This document shows positions 43,805 through 55,519 of a stretch of 64,000 nt of DNA, piece after piece. This DNA is from Macrosoma leucophasiata (lineage: Eukaryota > Arthropoda > Insecta > Lepidoptera > Hedylidae). Numbering within the stretch: position 1 is the first letter of the stretch; every line of letters starts with the position of its first letter. The DNA lies in the NCBI GenBank assembly GCA_036365455.1, contig JAWQUS010000026.1:11240001-11304000 (forward strand), given 5' to 3'. Made by a program: the position numbers and the translations under genes. The notes beneath the pieces are model-generated. The model saw nothing but the letters and a program-made list of their open reading frames with translations. It ran no database searches and had not been told where the DNA came from.

Positions 43805-43990
43805 CAGTTGTTCCCAAAGTGATCCATATAGACCCCCTGGGGTCTATGGGAGACTCGATGGGATCTACGGATATGCGTAAATAAAAATGGGATGTATGGG
43901 AAAGTGATATAAATGTTAGCAAGGGGGTCCACCGAACCAGAAAAAAATTGAAAGGGGTCTACAAGAAAAATAGTTTGGGAACCTCTGGTT
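43805..43990. mobile_element. hAT-type MITE with 'gttcccaaa' ends
   Basis: Left 'cagttgttcccaaagtgatc' and right, inverted, 'cagaggttcccaaactattt'; both lead into '(t)agaccccct'-type sequence. CAG-gttcccaaa termini are typical of nonautonomous hAT elements (family knowledge). Confidence 0.65.
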
Positions 43991-44070
43991 TAGTGGTAGT
44001 TACGGGGTAGGCAGAGGGTGTGGAGCGCCAGATACACCGGTCCTGACATACCTCACGTACCTCCTCCAAA
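43990..44070 (-). mobile_element. LINE 3'-end microfragment (family T)
   Basis: 'acggggtaggcagagggtgt', 'ggagcgccagatacaccggt', 'cctgacatacctc' is the inverse of the 38990-39050 sequence. Confidence 0.65.
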
Positions 44071-44188
44071 TGATGATGACATGCAAAATGCCAGGAATAC
44101 AATATTAATGCCATCAAAAATAGTTTTCATGAAAAATATGACACTAGGCAAACAACGAAACATTTGCAACAAAAAATTTATACGATCA

Positions 44189-44288
44189 TATTACCTAGTC
44201 TACTAGCCGCTAGATAGTAGTGTTCAGCACTATCGTGTTTCGGGCGGTAACGTACGGCCGTGTAATTTTTGGCACACAGGCATAAATT
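44189..44288 (+). mobile_element. SINE1 fragment
   Basis: 'attacctagtctactagccg' to 'ttggcacacaggcataa'. The rest is missing until a separate fragment at 44721. Confidence 0.75.
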
Positions 44289-44720
44289 TTAATAATGTAT
44301 GTACCTATAACATTTTCGTCCTAGTGTGCAAAATTGTAAACAAGGTCCGTCGGCCATTAGGTTTATAATAATCTAATTTGTCAGTCAATAAAAATGAATG
44401 GGCTACCGTCCATAACATCGAAGCGCCTGTCCGCGCATACCCGATCGCATTATTTAAATGAACAGCCCGTACCTCGTTTCAAATTTATCGGCGTGAAGTC
44501 GATATATTTTTGTTGGCTCATCAATTTTTATTACGCTTATGTTTTCAGTCTGATAGTTAATACTTTGACTTTTCCCGGGGTCGAGACGTGCAGACCCTAT
44601 GGCCTACTATCGAAAGGTCTTAATATAGTCAGTATTAGAGATGAAACAGTTATATGTGTATGTGTGGTGTGTATGGTGGACTCTAAACATTACTATATGT
44701 AACTACAATAAAGAAACTTA

Positions 44721-44893
44721 ATGTACGGCCCTGTAATTTCCGGCACAGAGGCCTAACACCTTCGGTCTCAGGAGTGGCAACGCATCTGCATTTTGACCAC
44801 CGGTCATTGTGTCGGTGTCTATAGGCTGTAGTCATCACTTAACATCAATGTGAACTGCATGCTTGTTTGCCACTTCCATTACATAAAAAAGTA
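44721..44893 (+). mobile_element. SINE1 3' half
   Basis: 'aatgtacggccctgtaattt' to 'cattacataaaaaag'. Together with 44189-44288 it covers most of a SINE1, separated by 430 bp of unrelated DNA, though both contain the 'tgtaattt' region. Confidence 0.85.
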
Positions 44894-44900
44894 GATTAAA

Positions 44901-45043
44901 CCTGGGTTGCTTACAAAGATATTTGTTAAAGTTAAAGTTATTGTAACATTTCATATCCTTCTCGAACATTAACTGATTTCTTTAAGTTAGAGAAGGATGT
45001 GAAATGTTACAATCACTTTAACAAATATTGTGTTTCAACCCAG
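44901..45043. mobile_element. Foldback MITE, family F
   Basis: 'cctgggttgc...' and '...caacccagg' ends, with 'atttgttaaagtta' and its inverse, and 'catatccttctc' near the centre. Best-preserved copy of the family. Confidence 0.8.
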
Positions 45044-45235
45044 GCTAAGTAATGAGATGGTTCTTTCACCTTTACGCTCCGGAATTCGTTCTGGTACTAA
45101 TTCTCGAGCTGACGGTGAGCGCGCAATGCATCCACGGTTCGCAAATTTTTGTTATAGGTCAGTGGCATCTTTGGGCAACTTTGTCCAGCTGTGGATGTTT
45201 TGCAGTTGAAATGATAATAATAGGATACCAGCTTA

Positions 45236-45475
45236 CATAGAGAAGCTCGGCCCATTGGTCGCCGCGGACCGGAGGGGAGTAGCCATAGCGTTTATTACCG
45301 ATGCAAAACAGTCTATCATTTTTTACGGGGGAAAATACATGTGACACACACTCACACTACAAAAATCGTTTATTACTACGAAACTCACACCTTGACGTTA
45401 ACAAAATACATATACAATTTCACGCACATATTTACTCTGACAAAGGGGGCCTGCATATGGCCGTGTTGCTCCATG
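45236..45475. mobile_element. hAT-like MITE, 240 bp
   Basis: Ends catagagaagctcggcccat and, inverted, catggagcaacacgg. Flanks ccagctta (45228-45235) and ccagccta (45476-45483) form an 8-bp duplication with one change. The interior matches the left part of 6092-6687. Confidence 0.8.
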
Positions 45476-45557
45476 CCAGCCTACGACCACCAGGTACATT
45501 TTTAACTTGGGCTGCAATTAAGATGATTATGAGCCTGATGCAATGTATTCCAATGAA

Positions 45558-45869
45558 ACGTAACTTCACGTCTATAATTCTCGAAGGGTGAGGAAGAGGT
45601 AAATGTATGCATTCAAGCATATATGAAAACACCCACGATTCGCCGATTACGTTTTGGCCCATGTAACAGATGGCGAGCCTGTTGACATCTCCGGACACAT
45701 TCACACCAATCTTCGAGGTACAGGTAAATTACCAGAAAATGGAAAAATCCCAATAGAACCAGAGATAAAGGATTTCACACCATTATCTCTGATAGCCCCC
45801 TACCCGGGAATCGAACCCAGGACCCCAGCGTAGTAGTAGTGGCCTGCTACCACTAGGCTACTGAGGCAA
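45558..45869 (-). mobile_element. SINE3 copy
   Basis: 'cgtaacttcacgtctataat' to 'gctactgaggca'; tRNA head at the right end on minus. Confidence 0.9.
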
Positions 45870-47533
45870 TAATTCCAATGAAAATAATAAATTATAGAAG
45901 CTAAAATGAATCTGCAGCAACCTAACACTAAGCAATAGTATTCTACTACCAAAAATCCAAGAAGTTCATCAAACAAACAAAGATAATTTTATTCAAAAGT
46001 TAACACCAAATTTGTTCCGCGTGATCATAGATAAATCGTATCGTGTTTACTCTAATTAGCCTGAACTACACTGCTCAACCACAAATACAAGAGGAAGGAA
46101 AATCTTGAATTGCAAAATAAACAGTGATGAAAGGCTGTTAGAACCACAGTAAGCTTTCAGGCATGACAACACAGGAATTACTTCGCAAACAAGTAAATAC
46201 GATACGGCCTTTGAATATCGTCAGCTTTCAGTTTTGTAAATACCGAAGCATGTAACTGACGCTTTAAAAATTCAATATTTTTTCTTCGAGCGAATGCGAT
46301 ATTGTGAAATGTTACTTTGATGTTAAGGTGAATAAGTCAATTATGATATTTTATATTTTCTACAAAAATGTTATTGTGTTATTCAACATTAGATATTATA
46401 ATTTATAGGTTGAGAATATCAAATGAGCAAACAACGGCTGATACAGAATACGAGTTAAGATGGTTTTAGAGGCCCAGAAAACATGTCTTTCACACACTCT
46501 TACCATATTGTATATTTAAGCGAATTAAGAGTTCCTATTAAACAGAATAAAGCTAATATCACTGAACAGTCATATCAATTGAACCCAACCTCTCAAGATA
46601 ACACTCATATTATACTTTCACTCATATCACCTACCTACAAATTATTTGTAAGGAATTAATGATCAAAAAATTCTGTGCCGCTTAAAGCCTCTAAAAAAAC
46701 TGAATATGCTCCACAATACTGAACGAGGAAATTGCCATTGAAGAACCATTAAGGCATTAGAATTATTTTTTGCGACACAACTTTTTGAAGAGGCTGACGT
46801 CACCTTCTTTCATACATTTAATGACTACTTAACTTTTTTTGAAATGATGAATACTGAGGGAAGCAGTGCCTGTACCATGACGTTCTTTTGTATTTCAGTT
46901 TAAGCGTTGCCGAATTTATGTTTCATTTGTTCGTTATGACAGAGTGAATGAAGAAACGAGACAAAGCTAATAGCGACTTCAGTTTAGGTTGACAGTGAAG
47001 GATCATGGTACGGCCGGTGATCTGTGTGTAATGCGTCACAAAGTAGACGATGGGAGTTCTGGCGGGAACCTTGAAAGAGGCGCTCTTATTTTATTTCATT
47101 TTCTTGGTGTATTTTAAGTTATATAGAATAAAGTTGGTGGCATTTTGTTTGATATAGGTTTATTACAGTGCCCGTGTATAGTGAAATAGAATAACAGTGC
47201 GAAAACACGATCTTTTTAGGTTGCCTCCAAAACTTCATTGTAAATGTTCTGGTAAAGTAGCCATCGCTTTACTCGAATAACTTGACTGTAACTCACTTGA
47301 CTGACATATTATACTTGATAACTTATATACTTGATACTAACATATTATACTTGATATTATACTAACTTTGACGCTGCTTAAATAAATACGAAATATCGTT
47401 TTACTTGACACTGGCAATATGCGTAATAGCGATGCCATAATAACAAAAAAAAAAAGTAGACTATGATATTTTGGCAGTTTCAGAACGGTTCAGGAGAGAA
47501 ATGAATTAGCATTCGCATTAATTTATAGCTAAC
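45870..47533. other. Long stretch without recognised features
   Basis: About 1.66 kb. No domain-bearing frame, no SINE/MITE. A slightly GC-richer block at 46975-47090 lacks a sustained frame. Confidence 0.5.
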
Positions 47534-47671
47534 TAGCTGTTGCCCGCGGCTCCACCCGCGTGTAGGTCGCTTTTCGCGTAACCTGTGGAAACTCATCAAA
47601 TCATCCCATGGCATCCCACAGGAAAATTTTCCGGGATAAAAAGTATCCTATAATCTAAGTCAACTTATATC

Positions 47672-49302
47672 CCAAAATTTTTAGTTTTCTTTGGCAGTGT
47701 TATAGACACCATTCTAAATTAATGTACAAGGACCATTGTTTACTTTCAGCTGTCGGCTGCCAGCAGGGTGATCCTCTTGGGCCAGTCATTTTCAGCCTAG
47801 CTATTCACCCCATCATTCGACAATTAAATTCCAAATTTAACGTTTGGTATTTAGACGACGGGACCCTAGGAGGCAGCGTAGATTCAGTCCTGGCAGACTT
47901 CACTTTCTTGAAGGAAAAATTCAACTCAATTGGCCTAGATTTAAATACAGAAAAATGTGAAATATATTTCCCAGAACGGACGGACAGACTAACATCTCTC
48001 TCAAAATTTTCCGAAATTGCCCCTAATATTAAAGTTATGGAAAAAAACTCCTTGCGCCTCCTGGGCTCCCCAATTTTTGACGATTCTTTTCCTTCCTTCG
48101 TAGAAGAAAAGATCCAAAATTATTGTGAAATTTCAAAGAAACTGTCCGAAATTAATGTTCATTCTGCTTATACGCTGTTTCGATACTGTTCTTTCGGCCC
48201 TAAATTTATATACTATCTCCGATGTTCCCCTTTATGGAAACATACGGAACTACTAATAAAGATTGACTCAATCATCAGAACAACGATGACGACCATTTTC
48301 AACACGACTCTGGACGACCGCGCGTGGGATCAGGCCACTCTTCCCATCCGACTGGGTGGCCTTGGCGTCCGCAAAATTTCTAGTATAAGTCTACCGGCGT
48401 TCTTGTCCTCGGTCCACGGCACTAATAATTTAACTAGGAAAATTTTATCAACCACACTGGTGAATTTTGAAGTGCCGTGCTTGACCGACGCCTTGAGCGC
48501 CTGGAAAACGACTTGCCCAAATATGGACCTGCCGGGTAACCTCTCTTCACAGCGACAGTGGGACGCACCGCTCTGCAGCTTGGTACTTGCCTCCGCCTAG
48601 GCACATCTTGCTGCGCTCCGCATCGCTGCCCCTGTGGTGAAGCTGTCGACCGCCTGGGGCACCATGGTCTCTCCTATGGTAGAAGTGCCGGCAGATTCAC
48701 CAGGCACGCCCAATTAAATGACATTCTGCGCCGAGCCCTTTCCACCGCCGGCGTGCCAGCCATATTAGAACCCAACGGACTGGCACGTGACGATGGAAGG
48801 AGACCGGACGGTATGTCATTGATGCCCTGGAAGATGGGTAGGCCTTTGGTGTGGGACGCAACTTGCGTTGACACCTTAGCGCCATCCCATCTTCCAAGCA
48901 CGGCGGGCTCCGCTGGCACTGCTGCTGCAACTGCGGAGACCCTGAAACAGCGCAAATATAGTACCCTTCCAGAGGACTATATATTTGTGCCTTTCGGGGT
49001 CGAAACTCTTGGTCCATGGGGCCCCAGTGCTCGGCTCTTATTCAAAGAGATCGCGAAACGGCTGGTCGACACTTCCCGTGACCAGAGGGCTGGCCAATTT
49101 TTAGGTCAAAGAATCAGCATTGCCATCCAACGAGGTAATGCTGCCAGCCTTCTGGGTACCATAACACAGGAAGGCAGTGATGCGGAATTTTTAGATGCAT
49201 GTTGTTTTTAGTTTAGTTTTAACTTTTTATTATGTAAATATTATTTAGGCATATGATAATTTAACTCAATTTATGTACTTAGTATCTAGAAATTTTGTTT
49301 TT
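47672..49302 (+). pseudogene. YLDD-type reverse transcriptase with candidate restriction-like endonuclease domain, 5'-truncated
   Basis: Flanked by acttatatc (47663-47671, 49303-49311). The first frame (to 48600) has GCQQGDPLGP at residues 12-21 and WYLDDGTLGG (YLDD at 43-46), the RT palm boxes, then a thumb-like helical region. The second frame (to 49211) has CPCG (24-27), GHHGLS (34-39), RH..LN (49-54), RPDG (82-85) and WDATCVDT (99-106). This order (CCHC-like finger, R-H-N, then PD...D) is what R2-type restriction-like endonucleases show. A tyrosine (40) stands where the last cysteine would be. A deletion plus frame change near 48560 joins the two parts, and everything before the RT palm is missing. 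The endonuclease reading is inference; the RT call is firm. Confidence 0.8.
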
Positions 49303-49328
49303 ACTTATATCTCTATAACAAATTTCAT

Positions 49329-49636
49329 GTTTTAATTCTTAATGAATCAATCTGATACCCCTCATTGTAGTATATGTGGTAAAGTGGAAGACGTATACCA
49401 TATTTTGGTTGAATGTGTTCGAGGTGAGGCTCATTGCAGGGCTTCATTAGAAATAGGACATTGCAACAGTTTCCTGGCAGATCCTACTACGGATGACGCC
49501 AGAATACTGTTACAACTATATCAATTGTCAATGACCTAATGTTGTTTATTTATTTTTTAAATGAAGAATGTAGTTCATGTTAACGTATAGAGCGTCATGG
49601 TCTTTGACCAAGCTCTTTAAACGGAGAATAAAAAAA
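49329..49636 (+). mobile_element. LINE 3' end with C-terminal zinc-knuckle fragment
   Basis: A 65-codon frame (49342-49539) reads HCSICGKVEDVYHILVEC, the CxxC-H-C motif found after the RT or RNase H of R1/jockey-like LINEs. The 3' UTR ends 'agctctttaaacggagaata' and an A-run. Flanked by acaaatttcat (49318-49328, 49637-49647), an 11-bp duplication typical of target-primed insertion. Extremely 5'-truncated. Confidence 0.85.
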
Positions 49637-49735
49637 ACAAATTTCATCAAAATCCGTTCAGTAGTTTTGGCGTGATAGACGGATAAACATCCAAACAAAG
49701 AAACTTTCACATTTATAATATTATAAAGTGTGATT

Positions 49736-51355
49736 GTGTGAAGTGTGGTGCTGTATTAGCATTTCGCAAATTAAATGAAGTGAAATTTTGTGAAATGTGA
49801 AACGCTAATTCGCAATTGTTTGCATTTAGGATCGTCTATTGAATTAATGCATGAGATTTTTTAATAAAATTAGTATGTAACACCCTGTAACATTAATTAA
49901 TTTGCATATTAACAGAAATCATATACTTCATTATGTATTATTTATTACCATATTAGCAAATAGCATAGCAATAGCGATAACCATGCAAAGATTCACGAAT
50001 TCACATGTTTATGAAATTAATGAGAAATAGCATTAATTGCCGTCGCTTGCTTTAAATCACGGAATAGATAAATAAGGATGGAAAGGCCTTTGCTTCAATT
50101 TAGTATTAGAACCAGTGTCGACGCTTTTCTCCCACCGTGCGATTTCTCACACAAATGTAACACCATCTCGACAATCACCCACACATTAATCCTCAGGCAC
50201 CTATTCGTTTGCGTAAGTTTGCATACTAAGATGTAACGCCCGTAAGCAACAATATACTCACCAATAAACTAGTCGAAGTGTAGCGGACGCATTACATGCT
50301 GTACATTGCAAGCGGACACAGTAATAGCGTTAATTGAGCGAGTGCATAACGAGCAATGTATTCGCTAGCAGTAACGTTTAAATAATGCAGTTTAAGTTCG
50401 AATATTCATATTCCTCTGTATATTTATATGTTTTTTACAAGTATTATAACAATAAATGTTATTTGTGACTTACCGATGAAAAGATATACCTCCTCGCTTT
50501 ATACTTGAGGTCTGACATTTCATATTACATGTTAAAATTGGCACTACATGGTATTTTACCAAGAGATGCGTCGTTCGAAGCAGTCTACACGACACTACGA
50601 GCGGCGAATGAATGGATCTGCCGAACTGTGTGTGTTCACGCATAGTTGCCGTACGCTTGCCACACCCACATTACCATTCCATCTTTATTTATCTATTCCG
50701 TGCCTTAAATACTAGAATCGAACTATCACTTATTAAAATAAAAAAGAGTCATTCTGGTCTCCTAATTTTAAGGTAAGTTTTAAATTGAAATAAAACTATT
50801 TTACGAATTTATCTCGCGTATATTAAACTTAAATGATTTTAAAAATCAATAAAAGAATCTCGCAAATACCTAAGAACATATCAAATTTAAAATTATTTTT
50901 TTGTACATGGACAGAAAATATAATATTACCTTAAATAAGTAAAGTTTAAAAAATATGATTTTTTTTTCTATCTTTATCAAGTAATGATTTTTCAACTTTA
51001 TGAGGTAGCAACAAGAAGTATCCTCATTCGGTGCTTTAAAACCGATCGTGGTTGAAAAGGAAAAAACTTGTTCCGTTAGTGTGTAACAATCAGTTGCAAG
51101 TGGCACGACTTAAATAATGTCGGCCATTAGTTGCCCGCCTAATCGTAATGGCAGCTTAACATGCTACCAGCGGAACATTCGGGCATCGATTCCAAACATT
51201 GACTCCCGTTTGACCTCGATCACTGTAAAAGACAAGTGAGAGACGTGAACAAATTAGAAAACAGAAAAAAAACATTAGACAACAAAGTGAAATTAGCGAA
51301 TGGTTCCCATGAATTTTAAGTGAATACTATAGCTTATCTTGGAACTACAGCTTAT
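49736..51355. other. Long stretch without recognised features
   Basis: About 1.6 kb, AT-rich. Nothing recognisable on either strand; a 78-codon minus frame at 50870 is low-complexity. Confidence 0.5.
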
Positions 51356-51742
51356 CGAAGCGCGAATGGCCCCGCGGCTGGTGTAGATCGGAAACTATCC
51401 ATTCGGTTAAGTGATACGGGCGCGGTCGGTTGTATGATGGGTGACCGCGTGTGGCAAATTAAAAAGCGCGTTTCCTTGGTTCGAAGGGCACGGTAAGCCG
51501 TCGGTCCCGTTTGCTATTTGATAGATAGCAGATAGCCCGGTTGATAGATAGCAGTCGTTAAACCTTGTCGGAGGCCTTATGGGCGGTTCGAAAACATCCG
51601 ACAGCGGGTTGGCCATTAACCCTTATCTGCACCAACTCGCATTGGAGCAGCGTGGTGGAGTAAGCTCCAGGCTTCCTCCCAAGAAGGGGAGAGACTCGTG
51701 CCCAGCAGTAGGACGTATCAAGGGTTGCCATTATTATTATTG
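51356..51742 (+). mobile_element. SINE2 copy with internal duplication
   Basis: 'cgaagcgcgaatggccccgc' to 'gggttgccattattatt'. It carries a duplicated 'gatagatagcag' (near 51521 and 51544), adding about 25 bp relative to other copies. Confidence 0.9.
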
Positions 51743-51778
51743 CTGATCGTCACTAAAAATATAAGTCAAACTGTGAAT

Positions 51779-51862
51779 GCTACCCATGACACTTAAGTGG
51801 TTTTGCTTCTGTGATAAACACATTACCATCTAACCGGAACACGATGTGCTCACTGACAATCG
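51779..51862 (-). mobile_element. SINE1 fragment, diverged
   Basis: 'cattaccatctaaccggaac' and 'acgatgtgctcactgac' follow SINE1 minus order. Confidence 0.6.
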
Positions 51863-52074
51863 GGGGCAAACTGGTTCTTGAGATCTGTTTTAGATACACT
51901 TCTACATTAATACGTTCTTTGGGTTGTGGAACTACTCTACAAGCTCTGGTAAATTCAAGCATCTTGCCTAAAGAATGACTCTCGTATAACCTTAATGATT
52001 CTAAAAGACAGCCGATAAACGGGAACATATGGCAAACACGCAGTCCACAAATACAAAAAGTACAGCTGGAGTTT

Positions 52075-52410
52075 AACTGCAGCTTGTAGATTATATTAAA
52101 AATGCAAATGCGTTGCCACCCATAAGACCTAAGTTGCCTCTGTGACAAAAATTATCTGTTTATACTTTTAACCGTAATATCACCATGTTTAGAAGCTAAC
52201 CACGTGCTGAACACTGGAATTTGGTAGCAGATATACTTCAACGGGCAATCTGCGAGCGCAAATAGCTGTCAGTCTAAATAAATTTACACGACTGACTAGG
52301 GAGACCGCTATGGGTCCGATTCACAGCTTATGGCGTTGCGGGAAGATTAGGTAAGACGGTGTTTATGCCCTCGAGTTCTGTTTTATATTACTAATACTTT
52401 CACCACCAAC
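52075..52410 (-). mobile_element. SINE1-like remnant, strongly diverged
   Basis: 'aaatgcgttgccacccataa', 'gacctaagttgcctctgtga', 'gtgctgaacactggaatttg', then 'attaggtaagacggtgttta'. Order preserved with an intervening foreign block; an old copy. Confidence 0.55.
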
Positions 52411-53440
52411 AGTCACTTGAACGGAACATTCAAACATCGATTCCAAAGATTGAGTCCCGTTTGACCTCAATCACTCTTAAAGATAGCCGATAAACGGGAA
52501 AAAATTCAGGCGAAGGTAAAATTCGCGAAAAGGTCTGAACTCATAACTTTTCATTTAACACCCTTACGTGTGTCTCACTGGCTAGGGATCTCATAAATAT
52601 CTGTCCAAAAACAACTTTATCAAACAAATCTAGAGCTACGTAGAAGTAGGCAAGTTAAGTGTCCAAACTATTATGTGCCTTGGCTCAAAAGAAATAAACC
52701 TTCTTTTTATATCTGTGGTGACTATGCATGTGTGTTTTGAAATCCGGTTTTTTGTTTCGATGTGTGTAGGTTTTAATAGAACAAAACATTTCTTGTAGCT
52801 ATTTATTTTATAGCACCTATTGATTTTGAATTTGTCTAATAAAGCTAGCCACGGTAGCTCTAAGGCGACTAAAACGTCGGACAAATGAGGAAGTTGGGAG
52901 TGTAGTCTATGCGAGAAAATCCCCAAAGATAATTTCAACAATGTGTGAACCTCTAAAAAACCTAAGAAAACATTTGTCCATTATATGTCAATAAAGTAAC
53001 GAGCAAATCGAACGAGCCTTTCTATCTAAAGCGTATTAACACAGATTTACAATTTTATCCCTACTGATCCCGTCGACCTGGTGTAAAGATAATACATACA
53101 AATTATATATGATTCCCACATCTAATTTGGAGTTCACGTTGATCTTTATAACTAAACAGATCCCTAATTAATCTCCCATTCCGAATCCGAGCAGCAATTG
53201 GGTTACACAATTTGTCTCTTGAGGACTGACCTGGCATCTAACTGATTTATGCACCTGATTCTCGTTTGCAACCGTTTTGGTGGTAGAGATTTCCAACCCA
53301 TTACGTTGATTTTATTTCTAAGGCCAACGAATAGGGTAGTCGAGTAATTATCCTTAAAAAATAAAAAATATAAAGCTTAGCTAATCACTCTTTTGTCTTT
53401 TTCTATCTTACGCAATTATGAACGTGTACGGTCTCCGTAC
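52411..53440. other. Long stretch without recognised features
   Basis: Nothing supported except a possible LINE 3'-end trace at 53055-53095 ('tttatccctactgatcccgt', 'cgacctggtgtaaagataat'). Confidence 0.45.
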
Positions 53441-53522
53441 ACTATCTGTCGCCAAATAGTAATGTTCAGTATTATCGTGTTCCGGTTAGATGGCAATGTA
53501 TGACTCTATGATAACTATCACC
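53441..53522 (+). mobile_element. SINE1 fragment
   Basis: 'ctatctgtcgccaaatagta' to 'ggcaatgtatgactctatga'. Confidence 0.65.
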
Positions 53523-54013
53523 ACCCGCCTTTTGAAACGTTGAATATAGAATCAAGACAGATCTCAATTCATAACTCTGATATTTAATCCCCGTATTATA
53601 ATTTCCATGGCTCAAAATTTGGTAATTGAATACAAAATTGCAATAAACCCAACCACAGGCGTGCCTCGCAAATGTATTTTGCGGGGCACGTCTGTAACTG
53701 TGTTAACAATTGATAGAGTTGGAAAGAGTCCCACCGAATGCAATTCTATGCAAATAAGATCAGTATTCTTGAAAGGGATGTGTCGGACCCATGTTCCCAC
53801 ACAATCCTTACAAAGGTTCAGAGTTTATACCCCGTGAAACGACAGAATATCTTAACAAGTCGAACACACTACGTATTCAACGGCTAATGTGGTTTAATTT
53901 ATAGGCCGGGCTAAGTGTTTATTATTCAGAGTTTATTTTAATTGGTTGTTTCACTCACAAGATTAAGGTAATGTGCTGGTGCCTAAATCCTTGAGATCCT
54001 TCTGCATGACACA

Positions 54014-54112
54014 TGGATTATGTATGTATGTATGTATCTTCACGCCAGGTCCCTAACGGGGTAGGCAGAGAGTGTAGAGCGCCAGACATCCCGGTTCTGA
54101 CAAACCTCTCGT
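54014..54112 (-). mobile_element. LINE 3'-end microfragment (family T) with TATG tail
   Basis: (TATG)n run, 'atcttcacgccaggtcccta', 'acggggtaggcagagagtgt', 'gccagacatcccggttctga'. About 95 bp, the best-preserved microfragment. A short SINE1 piece (53963-54005) precedes it. Confidence 0.75.
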
Positions 54113-54297
54113 GAGAGGTACACATGGATTATATTTTATTATTATTATATCCTTTCCATCACTGGTAGGGATTTGGTGCAGTAGTAGCACCTACTTTTTT
54201 AGTTTTAATGAGATCATCATACAATCGTGCAGATCAAGTTTAAGTTGCATATGTATGTGGTAATATTCATAAATAGTCTCTTGAGCGGCAAAGGACG

Positions 54298-54420
54298 AAT
54301 GCATTAACACTCGGAAGAAGTGTGTTCATTTTCAAAAATTATTGGGCTATACATTGCCATACAATTGGAAAATTGTTTTGCTGAACACTATCGTTTACAG
54401 CAAATAGATTAGGGAATCCG
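54298..54420 (-). mobile_element. SINE1-like remnant, very diverged
   Basis: 'gggctatacattgccataca' and 'gctgaacactatcgtttaca' keep SINE1 order; otherwise heavily mutated. Confidence 0.4.
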
Positions 54421-54439
54421 ATTGTACCTAACCCTCGCT

Positions 54440-54660
54440 ACCGCTTTTTTACCAGGGGAAAATGCCTTAACCATACACACCTCTGCGGAGAGGGGTGGTT
54501 TATTTGGGACTCCGGGATTAGAAAAAGAGTAGCCACTAAAAACCCCAGGGTGTTCCAACTCGTCCACCCTCAGTGGCGGAGGGGTCACGGGAACGCGTCA
54601 GGGAGCACACGCCGCGAGCCTCCGCCTCACCTCGCTATCGCCTCGGGTAACCCTAGGCAA
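54440..54660 (-). mobile_element. Family G copy
   Basis: 'gtgttccaactcgtccaccc' and 'cagtggcggaggggtcacgg' are the inverse of the block near 19215-19255. GC-rich against AT-rich flanks. Confidence 0.6.
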
Positions 54661-55144
54661 TCATTCACTCGATCATTCTTTTAAATTCTGTAAGTAACCG
54701 AGCTAGTTTAATACTGGCTCGGATAGCGATACAGTAGATACGCTGTGCTTACTACTACGCGTAAATACACATACGACATATGTTTATATACCACTAAAAG
54801 GTCCTGAAACGGTATGTGTCCTTGTGAAATTACTGTTACAGGGCGTAACAAGGCGTGACGTTAATGTTCATGATAGTATAATTATCTTGTTACCAACATT
54901 ATCACATACGTTCCAACCTCAGTTCATTTTGTTCTTTATCGCTAATGAACATTAGTTTGGGCAGTTATTGCGCGGGAAATCGTAGTCCGCCATTTTGTCG
55001 TGACATAACCGCGTACCTACAGATTTAACTGGCGCGATACGCGGCCGCACCTGCGAACTTCTAATTACATAAATGGAACACATTCCCTGACAATACACTA
55101 GTGCCAATTACAGATGGGTTCTTTGAAATAACATATTATTATTT
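54661..55144. other. Stretch without recognised features
   Basis: No repeat or coding signal supported. The motif 'accgagcaccta...gatttaactggc' near 55005-55035 recurs near 56297-56322. Confidence 0.4.
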
Positions 55145-55438
55145 TTTTAATTTTTTTTTTATGTTATGGAAGTGGCAAACAAGCATGCAGTTCACATTGA
55201 TGTTAAGTGATGACTGCAGCCTATAGACACCCACACAAAGACCAAGGTCAAAATGCAGATGCCTTGCCACTCCTGAGGCCTAAGGTGTTATGCCTCTGTG
55301 CCGGAAATTACAGGGCCGTACATTACCACCTGACCGGAACACGATAGTGCTGAACACTACCATTTAGCGGCAAGTATATTAGGTAATGCGGTGGTGCCTA
55401 CGCCAGCGAGCTCCGTCACTGGAGCTCTACCACCAGTA
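55145..55438 (-). mobile_element. SINE1 copy, full length
   Basis: T-run, 'atgttatggaagtggcaaac' to 'gagctctaccaccagt'. Nearly identical to 13903-14194; probably a young copy. Confidence 0.93.
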
Positions 55439-55519
55439 AGATATTAATAACTTAGCTTGCAACGATCTAATGATAAACTTTAACCTCTTGTATTCACAAG
55501 AATTACATCTCATAGACGC

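Larger units (their letters stand above)
47534..49735 (+). repeat. RepA copy split by two retrotransposon insertions
   Basis: Pieces 47534-47671 ('ctagctgttgcccgcggctc' to 'aacttatatc'), 49312-49328 ('tctataacaaatttcat') and 49648-49735 ('caaaatccgttcagtagttt' to 'cacatttataatattata') join into a standard RepA once the two inserts and their duplications are removed. Confidence 0.85.
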
